Positions 45,075 to 54,309 of a stretch of DNA of 64,000 nt are shown one piece after another (the first letter of the stretch is position 1; each line of letters starts with the position of its first letter). The notes beneath the pieces were generated by a model. It was given only the letters and a program-made list of their open reading frames with translations. It was not told the DNA's origin and ran no database searches. Source of the DNA: Andreprevotia sp. IGB-42 (lineage in GTDB: Bacteria; Pseudomonadota; Gammaproteobacteria; Burkholderiales; Chitinibacteraceae); assembly GCF_009848685.1 (NCBI RefSeq), contig NZ_WXTX01000004.1, positions 248,001 to 312,000 of the forward strand, given 5' to 3'. The position numbers were made by a program, and so were the translations under genes.

Positions 45075-47468
45075 TCAGGACGCCTGTTCTGCCGCACCCA
45101 GCAGCGACGCAATCGCACGTTCGAACAGCGGTGACGGCTCGGCAAAACGGGCCTGCCCCTGTTCATGCAATTGCACCAGGGTTTCCATCGACATCAGCAC
45201 CGGTTTGCGTGCGCCTGCGATATGCAGCAACAGCATGCGCTTGTCGGCACTTACCCAGCCCAGTATCGCGTGCGCCGGTGTGCCGTTCACCGCCAGGGCC
45301 AGGGCAACGCCGCACGCCACGCGCTCAAGCACGGCGGCAGTACGCTCGACCAGTGGCGCCTGCTGCGCGCTGGCAGCAGCAATCACTTGCCCGATGCGGA
45401 TATCCGCCACCGCTTGCGCAACGAAGTCAACCTCGACCCCGTGCTCGCGCAGCGCTTCATCCAGAAAGGGCTGCAATACCGCCGGCGCGATCGCAGCTTG
45501 CCCGGCCCCGCCGGCAAACACGCGCTCGAAGTGCGGCGCAAAACGCGCACGCAGCATATCCAGCGATGGCACCTGCACCGGATCTTCAGGCGAGCGCAAT
45601 GCCACCTTGTGTGCATCCACCAGCCAGCGCTGCATTTCATCCAGCTGCGCTGCGTTCCAGCCGGCCTGTACCAGCCCGGCCTTGAGCATGGGCAACAATC
45701 TGGGGATCAGTGTGAGCAGCAGTTTGCGCTCGGCAGCATCGCTCTTGGGCGCGATGCTCCAGATCAGCTCGGGAACCATGTGCAGCCAGCTTTCAGCCAG
45801 TTGGTGATCGCGGCGGCTGGCCTTTTCTATCGCCCGTGGCCACGCCTCCTGCAGCAGCGATTCAACATAAGGCATGAAGCGCAAGCCGGCCATACCCTGG
45901 CGGATGGCATCGCTGGCAGCAAGGTGCACCGCCACGCGCTGCGTTGCAGCGTGCCGGGCTTGCAGCGCACGCTGCGCCAGCACGGCATCATCGCTGAACA
46001 GGGAGCGCACCCAGGCTTCGAAGCGGTCCAGCATCACCGTGATCAGCGGCGGATTATCGCCCCGGTCGGCCAGCAAGGGATTGAGCGTACGGCCCACCTC
46101 GGCCAGCACGTGCGTGCTGCGCACCATGTCGTTATCGACGGCAAGCGCGACCTCGGCGATGCGGTTGATCAACAATCTGAGCGGGTGCGTTTTGCGTGTG
46201 AACAGGTCCGGCTCGATCAGGCCGATCCTGAGCACCAGGAACTGCATGCGCGCCAGTTGCACGCGCACAGTGCGCGGCAGCAGCTCATCGCGCAGCACGT
46301 AGGCAAACAGCAGCCCTACCACATCGATCACCATTTGCCTGGCATCCCCTCCGGCAACGGCACTGAGTTCGGCGTGATGTTGCATGATCAGGTTGGGCAA
46401 GGCGCTGCCATCCTCGGGCAGCGCCAGATCTGCCGCACCGGCGCCGAGGCTATCGAGCAGCTTTTCCAGTTGCGCGGCCGGGTTCCTGAACGCCAGCGTA
46501 CTGCCGGCTGCGACACCCTCGCCCGAAAAAACGGCCTGCAGTGTCTGCTGGATGGCGCGGCCGGCAACCGGCACTGTTCCCGCAGCTTGCGCCACAGGCA
46601 GGCTGCCCGTCGCCTGCCCTTGTGCGGCCAGCACCTGTTGCAGCAAGGATTCCAAACGACTTTGCGTCGCCAGCAAGGCACCGGGAGACAATGCCTCTTG
46701 CCCGGACAATAAAGCCGCTACCGCCTGATCAGGCGAGGCCGGGCCGGCAGTGGCGCCAGCGGGTGTGGCTGCCGCCACGCTGGCGGGGGCCGGGCCGGGC
46801 GAGGCCGCCGGTACAGGCTCGGCCTGTTTCTTGATGGTCAGGCGCAGCTCTGCATCCACACCGCGCTGCGCCAGCGCCTCATTCAACTGGGCATAGATCT
46901 CTACCACCTGATCGGTGATCGTCACACCCAATGCCTCGGTCAGCGCGGCGGTGACATCGCCAGGCAACTCGAGCAGATCCACCGCACTGACAATGCAGCG
47001 TGCAAACATATAGGGACGGAACGGGTTTTCGCGCTCATGGATCTGTTGCTGGCTGAACAACTGGGCAATACGGATATTCAGATCGCGCAACGCCACCTCG
47101 GATGCATTGCGAAAACGCGTGGCCAGCCAGTCCAGGCGCAATTCCGATTCAACCGCACCGGTATCGATCAATGACAGCGACGGGGCCTTGGCGGCGCTGG
47201 CGAAAGACGGGCGAAACGCATTGTATGCTGTCTCGAAACCGCGATCGATCAAGCGCACCATGCCGCCAGACAGATGCTGCTTGAGCGCCCTGTCGGCATT
47301 GCGCAGCGCCTTGCCGGCATCCAGCATCACGCGCTGCGCTTCACCACTGCTTTGCGCGGCACGATCAGACAACTGCACCGCGCAGCGGTGCAGCCATTCA
47401 TCAACGCCCTGGGAAAACGCCCTGAGGAACAGTCCCTTGGTTGTAGCGAGTAAATCGTTGCGATCCAT
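45075..47468 (-). CDS. DUF1631 protein, paralogue 2
   Basis: A 797-residue protein collinear with paralogue 1: start [52 protein letters not shown], end SPLFERAIASLLGA. Its Pro/Ala linker (about 215-250) differs in sequence from that of the first copy, and the middle has diverged, so the duplication is not recent. There are no membrane helices or enzymatic motifs. Function unknown; the tandem arrangement suggests a hetero-complex or divided roles, which is inference. Confidence 0.84.
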   Translation of the reverse strand: MDRNDLLATTKGLFLRAFSQGVDEWLHRCAVQLSDRAAQSSGEAQRVMLDAGKALRNADRALKQHLSGGMVRLIDRGFETAYNAFRPSFASAAKAPSLSLIDTGAVESELRLDWLATRFRNASEVALRDLNIRIAQLFSQQQIHERENPFRPYMFARCIVSAVDLLELPGDVTAALTEALGVTITDQVVEIYAQLNEALAQRGVDAELRLTIKKQAEPVPAASPGPAPASVAAATPAGATAGPASPDQAVAALLSGQEALSPGALLATQSRLESLLQQVLAAQGQATGSLPVAQAAGTVPVAGRAIQQTLQAVFSGEGVAAGSTLAFRNPAAQLEKLLDSLGAGAADLALPEDGSALPNLIMQHHAELSAVAGGDARQMVIDVVGLLFAYVLRDELLPRTVRVQLARMQFLVLRIGLIEPDLFTRKTHPLRLLINRIAEVALAVDNDMVRSTHVLAEVGRTLNPLLADRGDNPPLITVMLDRFEAWVRSLFSDDAVLAQRALQARHAATQRVAVHLAASDAIRQGMAGLRFMPYVESLLQEAWPRAIEKASRRDHQLAESWLHMVPELIWSIAPKSDAAERKLLLTLIPRLLPMLKAGLVQAGWNAAQLDEMQRWLVDAHKVALRSPEDPVQVPSLDMLRARFAPHFERVFAGGAGQAAIAPAVLQPFLDEALREHGVEVDFVAQAVADIRIGQVIAAASAQQAPLVERTAAVLERVACGVALALAVNGTPAHAILGWVSADKRMLLLHIAGARKPVLMSMETLVQLHEQGQARFAEPSPLFERAIASLLGAAEQAS

Positions 47469-47570
47469 GCAGGCACTCTTGATCTGGGCCGCGGCGCAGC
47501 GCGCGGTTCTGGATAAACCCGGTCAGCCCGACCGGCAAAATGGCATGGCGCCTATCGCCCGCAACACAAC

Positions 47571-48023
47571 TCAGCCCTGCACCCAGGGCAGTCCCGCTGC
47601 TTTCCAGCCGTTGACTTCGTTGCGGTGCTGCGCGCCATTCCTGTCACCCTCGAAACCTTCGAGCACGTTATATACCTCGCTATAGCCGTTTTGTGCGGCC
47701 AGTGTGGCGGCATCGTTGCTGCGCGCACCGGAGCGGCACATGAACAGCACCACGTGCTGCGGATCGACCTGCTGCGTGAGCTGGCTCAGAAAATCCGGAT
47801 TGGCCTGCATACCGGGGAAGCGCTTCCACTCCAGCAGCACACTGCCCGGTACGGTACCGACGAATTGCCATTCAGCTTGTGTGCGCACGTCCACCAGGCG
47901 TGCATTTGGCAATTCGCCAAGCAGCGCTTGTGCTTCGCGCGGGGTAACGGCACCGGAATAAGGCAACTGCAACTCGGCCGCGCGCTGACGCGCTGTCTGC
48001 AGGATGGTATTGGCTTGGCTCAT
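47571..48023 (-). CDS. Rhodanese-like sulfurtransferase
   Basis: A 150-residue single rhodanese domain with the active-site Cys in VVLFMCRSGARSND, plus ARLVDVRTQAEWQFVGTVPGS and YSEVYNVLEGFEGD. It probably transfers sulfane sulfur to an acceptor; the partner is unknown. The start at 48023 (MSQANTILQ) has GGAG-like AAGGAGC upstream, while a longer frame runs into the glnA control region. It is divergent from glnA. Confidence 0.88.
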   Translation of the reverse strand: MSQANTILQTARQRAAELQLPYSGAVTPREAQALLGELPNARLVDVRTQAEWQFVGTVPGSVLLEWKRFPGMQANPDFLSQLTQQVDPQHVVLFMCRSGARSNDAATLAAQNGYSEVYNVLEGFEGDRNGAQHRNEVNGWKAAGLPWVQG

Positions 48024-48186
48024 CGCCGCTTGCTCCTTGTTGCAATGGGGTGCTGACGATTTTCTGTCAGCCGCCCGGCGAAGGCAATGCACAACAACAG
48101 CAACAGCATTTGCGCCAACAGTATCCGGCCCTGTCCGGGCGTCAAAGCGCAGGCGCAGTGCATGCCCGCAGCACAAAGGGGCGACT

Positions 48187-48203
48187 CGCACCAAACCGGT
48201 GCA
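48187..48203 (+). promoter_or_regulatory. NtrC binding site upstream of glnA
   Basis: CGCACC-AAACC-GGTGCA matches the NtrC dyad TGCACC-N5-GGTGCA at all but the first base. Its centre (48195) is about 150 bases upstream of the predicted sigma-54 start. Confidence 0.8.
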
Positions 48204-48217
48204 TTCATCGATAAAAT

Positions 48218-48234
48218 TGCACCAATAAATGGCG
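48218..48234 (+). promoter_or_regulatory. Second, weaker NtrC half-site upstream of glnA
   Basis: TGCACC at 48218-48223 has only a degenerate right half (TGGCGC). Its centre is about 31 bases from the strong site, close to the 32-base spacing of the paired NtrC sites of enteric glnA. Confidence 0.5.
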
Positions 48235-48320
48235 CCCGTCGCAGCAGCCAGACGGTTGCAAAGCGACATCAGCAGCGGCAAGTGTTTATGGCACAATGGG
48301 CGCGCCCTGCGAATTTCCTC

Positions 48321-48336
48321 TGGCACGCTTCATGCT
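48321..48336 (+). promoter_or_regulatory. Sigma-54 (-24/-12) promoter of glnA
   Basis: TGGCACG-CTTC-ATGCT matches the RpoN consensus with GG and GC exactly 10 bases apart and one mismatch in the TTGC part. Start of transcription is expected near 48347, about 90 bases before the ATG. Confidence 0.85.
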
Positions 48337-48439
48337 TCCCAGAGAGGCCATTCCAGCGCCCGCACGGTCAGCCGTGTGGCGTGTGAATAAACATCGAATT
48401 CGCTTTAAATGACTACTTTACGCAACCAGGAGCACTAGC

Positions 48440-49849
48440 ATGGCGGCAGCCGACGTTCTCAAGCTGATCAAGGACAACGATATCCGTTTCGTTGACCTGC
48501 GTTTCACCGACACTATTGGTAAAGAGCAGCACGTAACCGTGCCGTCTCATGTGGTTGACGAAGACTGGTTCGTCAATGGCCACGCTTTCGACGGTTCGTC
48601 GATTACCGGCTGGAAGGGCATTCAGGCTTCCGACATGCTGCTGCTGCCGGATCCGTCCACCGCCAAGATCGACCCGTTCTACGACGAGCCGACCGTATTC
48701 ATCACATGTGACGTGCTCGAGCCGGCAACCGGCAAGGGTTACGACCGCGACCCGCGTTCGCTGGCCAAGCGCGCTGAAGCCTACCTGAAGGCTTCGGGTA
48801 TCGGCGATACCGCTTACTTCGGTCCGGAACCGGAATTCTTCATCTTCGACAGCGTACGCTGGAATGCTGACCTGTCCGGCTCGTTCGTGAAGATCGGCTC
48901 GGAAGAAGGCGCCTGGGCAACCGGCGAAGAATTCGAAGGCGGCAACCTGGGCCACCGTCCGCGCCTGAAGGGCGGCTACTTCCCGGTTCCCCCGGTTGAC
49001 AGCCATCAAGACATCCGCGCCACCATGGTGATCGTGCTCGAAGAGCTGGGCGTACCGGTTGAAGTGTTCCACCACGAAGTGGCGAACGCTGGCCAGAACG
49101 AAATCGGCACCAAGTTCAGCACCCTGACCCAACGCGCTGACTGGACCCAGATCCTGAAGTACGTGGTGCACAACGTTGCCAACCAGTACGGCAAGACAGC
49201 CACCTTCATGCCCAAGCCCATCGTTGGCGACAACGGTTCCGGCATGCACGTTCACCAGTCGATCTGGAAAGACGGCAAGAACCTGTTCGCAGGCAATGGC
49301 TACGCTGGCCTGTCCGAAACCGCGCTGTTCTACATCGGCGGTATCATCAAGCACGCCAAGGCACTGAACGCCATCACCAACCCGGGTACCAACTCGTACA
49401 AGCGTCTGGTTCCGCACTACGAAGCACCGGTAAAGCTGGCTTACTCCGCCAAGAACCGTTCGGCTTCCATCCGTATCCCGCACGTGGCATCGGACAAGGG
49501 CCGTCGTATCGAAGCGCGTTTCCCGGATCCGTTGGCTAACCCGTACCTGTGCTTTGCCGCGCTGCTGATGGCCGGCCTTGACGGTATCCAGAACAAGATC
49601 CACCCGGGCGATCCGGCAGACAAGAACCTGTACGATCTGCCGCCGGAAGAAGACAAGCTGATCCCGACCGTTTGCGCATCGCTGGACGAAGCGCTCGACG
49701 CACTCGACAAGGATCGCGAGTTCCTGACCCGTGGTGGCGTGTTCACCGACGAGTGGATCGATGCCTACCTCGAACTCAAGCAGAACGACGTGAACCGCAT
49801 CCGCATGTGGACTCACCCGGTCGAGTTCGACATGTACTACTCGCTGTAA
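48440..49849 (+). CDS. glnA: Glutamine synthetase type I
   Basis: A 469-residue enzyme making glutamine from glutamate, ammonia and ATP. Features: beta-Grasp start ([15 protein letters not shown]), [10 protein letters not shown], metal-binding [13 protein letters not shown], the ATP region [21 protein letters not shown], and the adenylylation segment [10 protein letters not shown] with its Tyr, so activity should be regulated by GlnE. The length is normal. AGGAGC precedes the ATG. Expression is predicted to be under NtrC and sigma-54; ntrB-ntrC lie 8.7 kb downstream on the same strand. Codon use is notably more uniform than in the neighbours, as in highly expressed genes. Confidence 0.98.
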   Translation: MAAADVLKLIKDNDIRFVDLRFTDTIGKEQHVTVPSHVVDEDWFVNGHAFDGSSITGWKGIQASDMLLLPDPSTAKIDPFYDEPTVFITCDVLEPATGKGYDRDPRSLAKRAEAYLKASGIGDTAYFGPEPEFFIFDSVRWNADLSGSFVKIGSEEGAWATGEEFEGGNLGHRPRLKGGYFPVPPVDSHQDIRATMVIVLEELGVPVEVFHHEVANAGQNEIGTKFSTLTQRADWTQILKYVVHNVANQYGKTATFMPKPIVGDNGSGMHVHQSIWKDGKNLFAGNGYAGLSETALFYIGGIIKHAKALNAITNPGTNSYKRLVPHYEAPVKLAYSAKNRSASIRIPHVASDKGRRIEARFPDPLANPYLCFAALLMAGLDGIQNKIHPGDPADKNLYDLPPEEDKLIPTVCASLDEALDALDKDREFLTRGGVFTDEWIDAYLELKQNDVNRIRMWTHPVEFDMYYSL

Positions 49850-50163
49850 CAGAGTTTGGCCCGTGCTTACACGGGCCGGCAGCGACAAAAAACCCGTACC
49901 GGCTTTGCTGGTACGGGTTTTTTTCTGGTGCGGCGCTGACTGCCGATGGCCGTTGCGGCACACAGGCAGTAGACCTTGCCGATCAACCTTGAGCCTGCGC
50001 GGATCAAACGGGCTTGGCCCACCCCGAACCAAGGCCATAGCCGCATACAATGCGTGCTGGCCCCCGCTATGGCACGCCGATCTCCTGGCGTGGTAACGGA
50101 TTTGAATCATGCGCCGGATGCAGACCACAGGTCTTGCTGTCCAGGCAATTACCGGCCCTATTC
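49850..50163. other. Gap after glnA
   Basis: 314 bases hold the glnA terminator and otherwise no credible gene or RNA. Open frames reaching across it belong to the frames of the following broken GNAT gene and show no coding signs before 50164. Confidence 0.5.
49891..49924 (+). terminator. Terminator of glnA
   Basis: AACCCGTACC (49891-49900) and GGTACGGGTT (49910-49919) form a perfect 10-bp stem around a 9-base loop. A run of T to 49924 follows. Confidence 0.95.
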
Positions 50164-50626
50164 ATGCATTTACGCCCCGCCACCGCTGACGACGCCGCAG
50201 CTACTGCCGAGCGCTACCTCGCCGCACGCAAGACCTTCCTGCCCGCTGACCCATGCCGACGACGCGGTGCGGGCATGGATACGCGATTATCTGCTGCCTG
50301 CAGGCGACGTAACGGTTGCGGAAATGGATGGCGTGACCAGCGGCTTTGTCGCCACCTCGTACGCAGATGGCTGCTCGTGGATCGATCAGCTGTACCTGCA
50401 GCCAAACACCGTGGGGCAAGGCATCGGGGCGGCGTTGCTCACGCATGCACTGGCAGACATAAAAGCGCAGGTGCGCCTGCATACCTTCCAGGCCAATCAC
50501 GGTGCACGGCGGTTTTACGAGCGCTTCGGCTTTATGGCGATTGCATTTGGCGATGGCAGCAGCAATGAAGAGCACTGCCCGGACGTGCTGTATGAGCGCG
50601 GCCGCAATCAACTCACCACCAGTTGA
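50164..50626 (+). pseudogene. GNAT acetyltransferase gene with a single-base frameshift
   Basis: The N-terminus MHLRPATADDAAATAERYLA is read in one frame from 50164. The rest of the GNAT fold (THADDAVRAWIRDYLLPAGD, WIDQLYLQPNTVGQGIGAAL, NHGARRFYERFGF) is read in the next frame to 50626. The switch falls in the CCC at 50242-50244. Dropping one C gives FLPLTHADDAV, the sequence expected for this family, and a protein of about 153 residues. Either the gene is recently inactivated, the base is an assembly error, or translation slips here. The acetyl-CoA loop (GQGIGAALL) is intact. Confidence 0.75.
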
Positions 50627-50674
50627 CCACGCTCATCAGGCCTTGCCGCGCCAGGTATCCAAAGGGCGGTGACG

Positions 50675-51877
50675 CTACACATCCCGCGCCAGCCGCACCC
50701 CGCTGAACTGCCAGCGCGCAGCGGGCGGGAAGAAGTTGCGGTAGCTATTCCTTGCATGCCCGCCCGGCGTGGCGCATGAGCTGCCGCGCAGTACCATCTG
50801 GTTGATCATGAACTTGCCGTTGTATTCGCCCACCGCACCTTCCGGCAGGCGGAAGCCCGGGTATGGCAGGTAGGCGCTGCCGGTCCACTCCCAGACATCA
50901 CCCGTTGCCGCCACCAGCCCTTGCCGCGCCGCATGCTCCCACTCCTGTTCGCTGGGCAGCCGGGCACCGGCCCAGCGCGCATAGGCATCGGCCTCGTAGT
51001 AGCTGATCTGCGCAACAGGCGCATGCGGATCAAGCGGCGTATCGCCGTGCAGGCCGAACACCTGCCAGCCATCTTGCTGCCGCCAGTACAGCGGCGCCTG
51101 CCAGCCTTCGCGGCTGCAAGCATCCCAGCCATCCGACAGCCACAGCGTGGGGGTGCGGTAGCCGCCATCGTTGATGAAATCGAGATACTCGCTCTGGCTG
51201 ACCGGGCGCGAGGCAATTTCGAACGGGGCCAGCCAGATGCGGTGCGCAGGCCTTTCGTTATCGAAGGCAAAATCCGCCCCCTCGTGGCCGATATGCGCAT
51301 CGCCGCCAGCCAATGGCTGCCATTGCATGGCCGCTGGCTGCGGGGCAGCGGGCTGGCCGGGCCGATAAGCCGGGTGCAGCGGGTTGCACCAGAAGTGGTG
51401 CAGCAGGTCGGTTACGATCAGCTCCTGATGCTGCTGCTCGTGGTGCAGGCCCAGCTCCAGCAGATCGAGCACGGCATCGGCGAGCGGCTGCGCCAGCAGT
51501 GCGTCGATGCGTGCATCCACCTGCTGCCGGTACGCCAGCACGGTCGCCAGGCCGGGGCGCGACAGCACGCCGCGTGCCGCACGCGGGTGACGCGCGCCCA
51601 CGCCAACGTAATACGAGTTGAACAGCATGCGGAACGCCGGATCGAATGGCTGGAAACCGGCCTCGTGCTGTTCCAGGATAAAGGTCTCGAAAAACCACGT
51701 CACATGTGCCAGATGCCATTTAACCGGGCTGGCATCGGCCATCGATTGCACCATGCAGTCTTCCGCACTCAGGCCCGCTACCAACTGCTGCGTATGCTGG
51801 CGCACGGCGGCGTAGGCGGTGCGCAAGCTGGCCTGGCGCGATCCGGGCAGCACGGTGGCAATGGCTTCGCGCTTCAT
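50675..51877 (-). CDS. egtB: Ergothioneine sulfoxide synthase EgtB
   Basis: A 400-residue non-haem iron enzyme that joins sulfur donors (gamma-glutamylcysteine or cysteine) to trimethylhistidine. The N-terminal DinB-like part carries the iron ligands: His in WHLAHVTWFFE and the pair in LHHEQQHQELI. The C-terminal FGE-sulfatase-like domain has RPVSQSEYLDFI, RLPSEQEWEHAAR, GDVWEWTGSAY and VLRGSSCATP. The ATG overlaps the egtD stop by 4 bases (ATGA), so the two are translationally coupled. Confidence 0.95.
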   Translation of the reverse strand: MKREAIATVLPGSRQASLRTAYAAVRQHTQQLVAGLSAEDCMVQSMADASPVKWHLAHVTWFFETFILEQHEAGFQPFDPAFRMLFNSYYVGVGARHPRAARGVLSRPGLATVLAYRQQVDARIDALLAQPLADAVLDLLELGLHHEQQHQELIVTDLLHHFWCNPLHPAYRPGQPAAPQPAAMQWQPLAGGDAHIGHEGADFAFDNERPAHRIWLAPFEIASRPVSQSEYLDFINDGGYRTPTLWLSDGWDACSREGWQAPLYWRQQDGWQVFGLHGDTPLDPHAPVAQISYYEADAYARWAGARLPSEQEWEHAARQGLVAATGDVWEWTGSAYLPYPGFRLPEGAVGEYNGKFMINQMVLRGSSCATPGGHARNSYRNFFPPAARWQFSGVRLARDV

Positions 51878-52947
51878 GCCTGCGCTCCGGGCGCAGCCAC
51901 GTAGACGTTGAACCAGCCACGCTCATCGCTCCAGCGGCGCACGTCGCCAAAGCCGGCTTGGGCCAGCAGCGCCTCGAAGCGCTCGGGCGTGTACTTGTAC
52001 GAGTGCTCGGTGATGATGGCCTCGCCCGCGGCAAACTGGCGGATGGCATCGCCCACCGTCACCTGATGGCTGCGCCGTGCCACCAGCTGCATCTCGATGC
52101 GGCTGGCAGCGGCATTGAATACCGCGCGGTGCTCGAAATCGCCCGGCGCAAAGTGACTGCCCAATTCACGATTCACCACGCGCAGCACGTTCAGGTTGAA
52201 GGCTGCGGTCACACCCAGCGCATCGGCATAGGCGGCTTCCAGCAATGGCTGCGGCTTGGTGGTGGTATTGCATGGGGCATCCGCGCCGATCAGCAGCCGG
52301 CCGTGGCTGCCCAGGTGCGCACGCATGGTACGCAGCATGCTCAGCGCCTGCCCGGGCTCGAAGTTGCCGATGGATGAACCCGGGTAAAAGAACACCGCCG
52401 GCTTGTCTGCCTGCGTGCCCAGCACATCGGTAATCGAAAATGGCCGGGTGAAATCGGTAACGACTCCGGTAAAGCCGATATGCGGAAAGCGCTTGTGCCC
52501 GGCCTGCAAGGTGGCGGCCAGCCAGCCCTCGGCAATATCGATTCCGATATAACGGGCGGCCTGCACGGCATCGAGCCAGCCCCAGGCTTTTTCACCATCG
52601 CCGCACCCCAGGTCCACCCATTGCGCGCCGGTGGGCAGGCAGGCGGCAATCGCCTGGCGGTTTTTGGCAAAAATGCCGGTTTCGGTACGCGTGGGGTAAT
52701 ACTCGTCCAGCGTACAGATTGCACCGTAGATGGCACACCCTTGCGCATCGTAGAAAAACTTGGGGCTGATGCGGGCGGGCTCGGCAAGCAAGCCCGCAAT
52801 CAGCCCGGCACGGCGCTCTGCCGGGCTCTCTATGGTATCGACCAGTATTTCCGGCGCGAGCGCCGGTGCGGGCTCGTCCGCAGGCGGATAGGCAAAATAG
52901 AAGCGGGGCAATCTGGTGCTGAACGGTAAATCCATCGGCGCAAACAT
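51874..52947 (-). CDS. egtD: L-histidine N-alpha-methyltransferase EgtD
   Basis: A 357-residue methyltransferase making trimethylhistidine (hercynine), the first step of ergothioneine synthesis. The SAM-binding region reads WVDLGCGDGEKAW, and the conserved FFYPGSSIGNFEPGQAL and LIGADAPCNTT are present. The start at 52947 (MFAPMDLPF) has GGAACC upstream; MDLPF at 52935 is an alternative. egtD and egtB form a two-gene operon without egtA or egtC. That fits bacteria using a short pathway, or having the other steps elsewhere. Confidence 0.95.
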   Translation of the reverse strand: MFAPMDLPFSTRLPRFYFAYPPADEPAPALAPEILVDTIESPAERRAGLIAGLLAEPARISPKFFYDAQGCAIYGAICTLDEYYPTRTETGIFAKNRQAIAACLPTGAQWVDLGCGDGEKAWGWLDAVQAARYIGIDIAEGWLAATLQAGHKRFPHIGFTGVVTDFTRPFSITDVLGTQADKPAVFFYPGSSIGNFEPGQALSMLRTMRAHLGSHGRLLIGADAPCNTTTKPQPLLEAAYADALGVTAAFNLNVLRVVNRELGSHFAPGDFEHRAVFNAAASRIEMQLVARRSHQVTVGDAIRQFAAGEAIITEHSYKYTPERFEALLAQAGFGDVRRWSDERGWFNVYVAAPGAQA

Positions 52948-53194
52948 ACGGTCAGGTTCCTGTCGGCTAACAGCACGGCCCCCGCAATTTTGTACGGGCA
53001 AAAGCCAAGCAATTTTTCCGTTCTAGCCTAAAAACATTTCGATCTATACCGCCAAAATTCACGCCGCGACGAACGTAGCAGCTGTGGGCAGACGCCGACA
53101 GGGCAAGGCTGCATTGCCCTGCATCGGCGCCGTTGCCACGGCGCTACAGTGGCGTGATGCTGCGCCGCAGGTGCGCCGCACAAAGGAGAGCGCC

Positions 53195-54289
53195 ATGGAA
53201 CCCGCAGCGCAGCCACCGTCACTCGAGCCCGTTACCGGGCAAGCGCCCGGCGATGTATCGCGCATCACCTTCCACCAGCGCTTTGGCGCGCAATTCAGCG
53301 ATCCGCTGTTCGCCCCCGAGCAGGCCGCGCTGGAACGGCTGGAGGCGATCGCATGGGAAGCCTACAAGGCCGGCCGCAAGGCACCACGCACGCAGAAAGC
53401 AGGCGCCGGCTATGCCGACCCGGATTACGACCTGTCTATCGACTGGATCAATATCCGCCGGCAACTGGATGACGCTGCCCGCACGCAGCAAGATCCGGCC
53501 ACGCAATCGCGCGTATTGGTGATTTGCGCATCCGCACGCAACGACGGCACCTGTCCGGGCGAGGTCTCCAAAACCTGGCGCATGACGCAGCAGATCAGCA
53601 CGTTGCTGAGCGCCGCCGGCATCACCGTAGACCTGCTGGACCTCAGCCTGCTGACCAGCGAATACGGCCGCAAGATCTACCCGTGCAAGGCATGCGTATC
53701 CACCGCCATGCCGCTGTGCCACTGGCCCTGCAGCTGCTACCCCAACCATGCGCTCAACCAGGCGGATGACTGGATGAACGAGATCTACGCCCGCTGGGTA
53801 GCGGCGCACGGGGTGATCATCGTGACCCCCGTGTACTGGTACCAGGCACCCAGCCCGCTCAAGCTGATGATAGACCGGCTGGTATGCGCGGACGGCGGCA
53901 ATCCGGACCCGACCAGCACGCACGGCAAGAGCGCGGTCAAGGCCAAGGAGATCGAACTGGCCGGCTGGGACTATCCCAAGCACCTGGCAGGCCGTGCGTA
54001 TGGTGTGGTGGTGCACGGCGACGTGGCCGGCATCGAAGGCGTGCGGCGCGGGCTGTGCGACTGGCTGGACTGGATGGGCCTGATCGACGCGGGCAACAGC
54101 GCGCAGCTGGACCGCTATATCGGCTACTACAAGCCCTACGCCACCAGCCACGCCGAATTCGACGCCGATGAAGATGTGCAGGAAGAGGTACGCAATGTGG
54201 CACGCGCAGTAGCCAGCACCGTTGCCAGGATACGCAAAGGCGAGCTCATCCCGCCGGATGCCGCTTTGCAGCGACCCCGCCCCAAATAA
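53195..54289 (+). CDS. NADPH-dependent FMN reductase-like flavoprotein
   Basis: A 364-residue protein with an unusual N-terminal extension of about 105 residues followed by a flavodoxin-like domain: VLVICASARNDGTCPGEVSK (phosphate loop), GRKIYPCKACVSTAMPLCHW with a Cys cluster, and VIIVTPVYWYQAPSPLKLMIDR. The family reduces quinones or other acceptors using NAD(P)H. The Cys set (CKAC, CHWPCSC) could hold a metal or disulfide, by inspection only. AAAGGAGAG before the ATG at 53195 fixes the start. It is divergent from egtD and 20 bases upstream of a MAPEG gene. Confidence 0.82.
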   Translation: MEPAAQPPSLEPVTGQAPGDVSRITFHQRFGAQFSDPLFAPEQAALERLEAIAWEAYKAGRKAPRTQKAGAGYADPDYDLSIDWINIRRQLDDAARTQQDPATQSRVLVICASARNDGTCPGEVSKTWRMTQQISTLLSAAGITVDLLDLSLLTSEYGRKIYPCKACVSTAMPLCHWPCSCYPNHALNQADDWMNEIYARWVAAHGVIIVTPVYWYQAPSPLKLMIDRLVCADGGNPDPTSTHGKSAVKAKEIELAGWDYPKHLAGRAYGVVVHGDVAGIEGVRRGLCDWLDWMGLIDAGNSAQLDRYIGYYKPYATSHAEFDADEDVQEEVRNVARAVASTVARIRKGELIPPDAALQRPRPK

Positions 54290-54309
54290 GCACGAGGAGC
54301 CCACATTAC

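Noticed and set aside
48413-50128. A 571-codon minus-strand open frame across glnA.
   Set aside because: It is a by-product of the strong codon bias of glnA, with no recognisable protein features.
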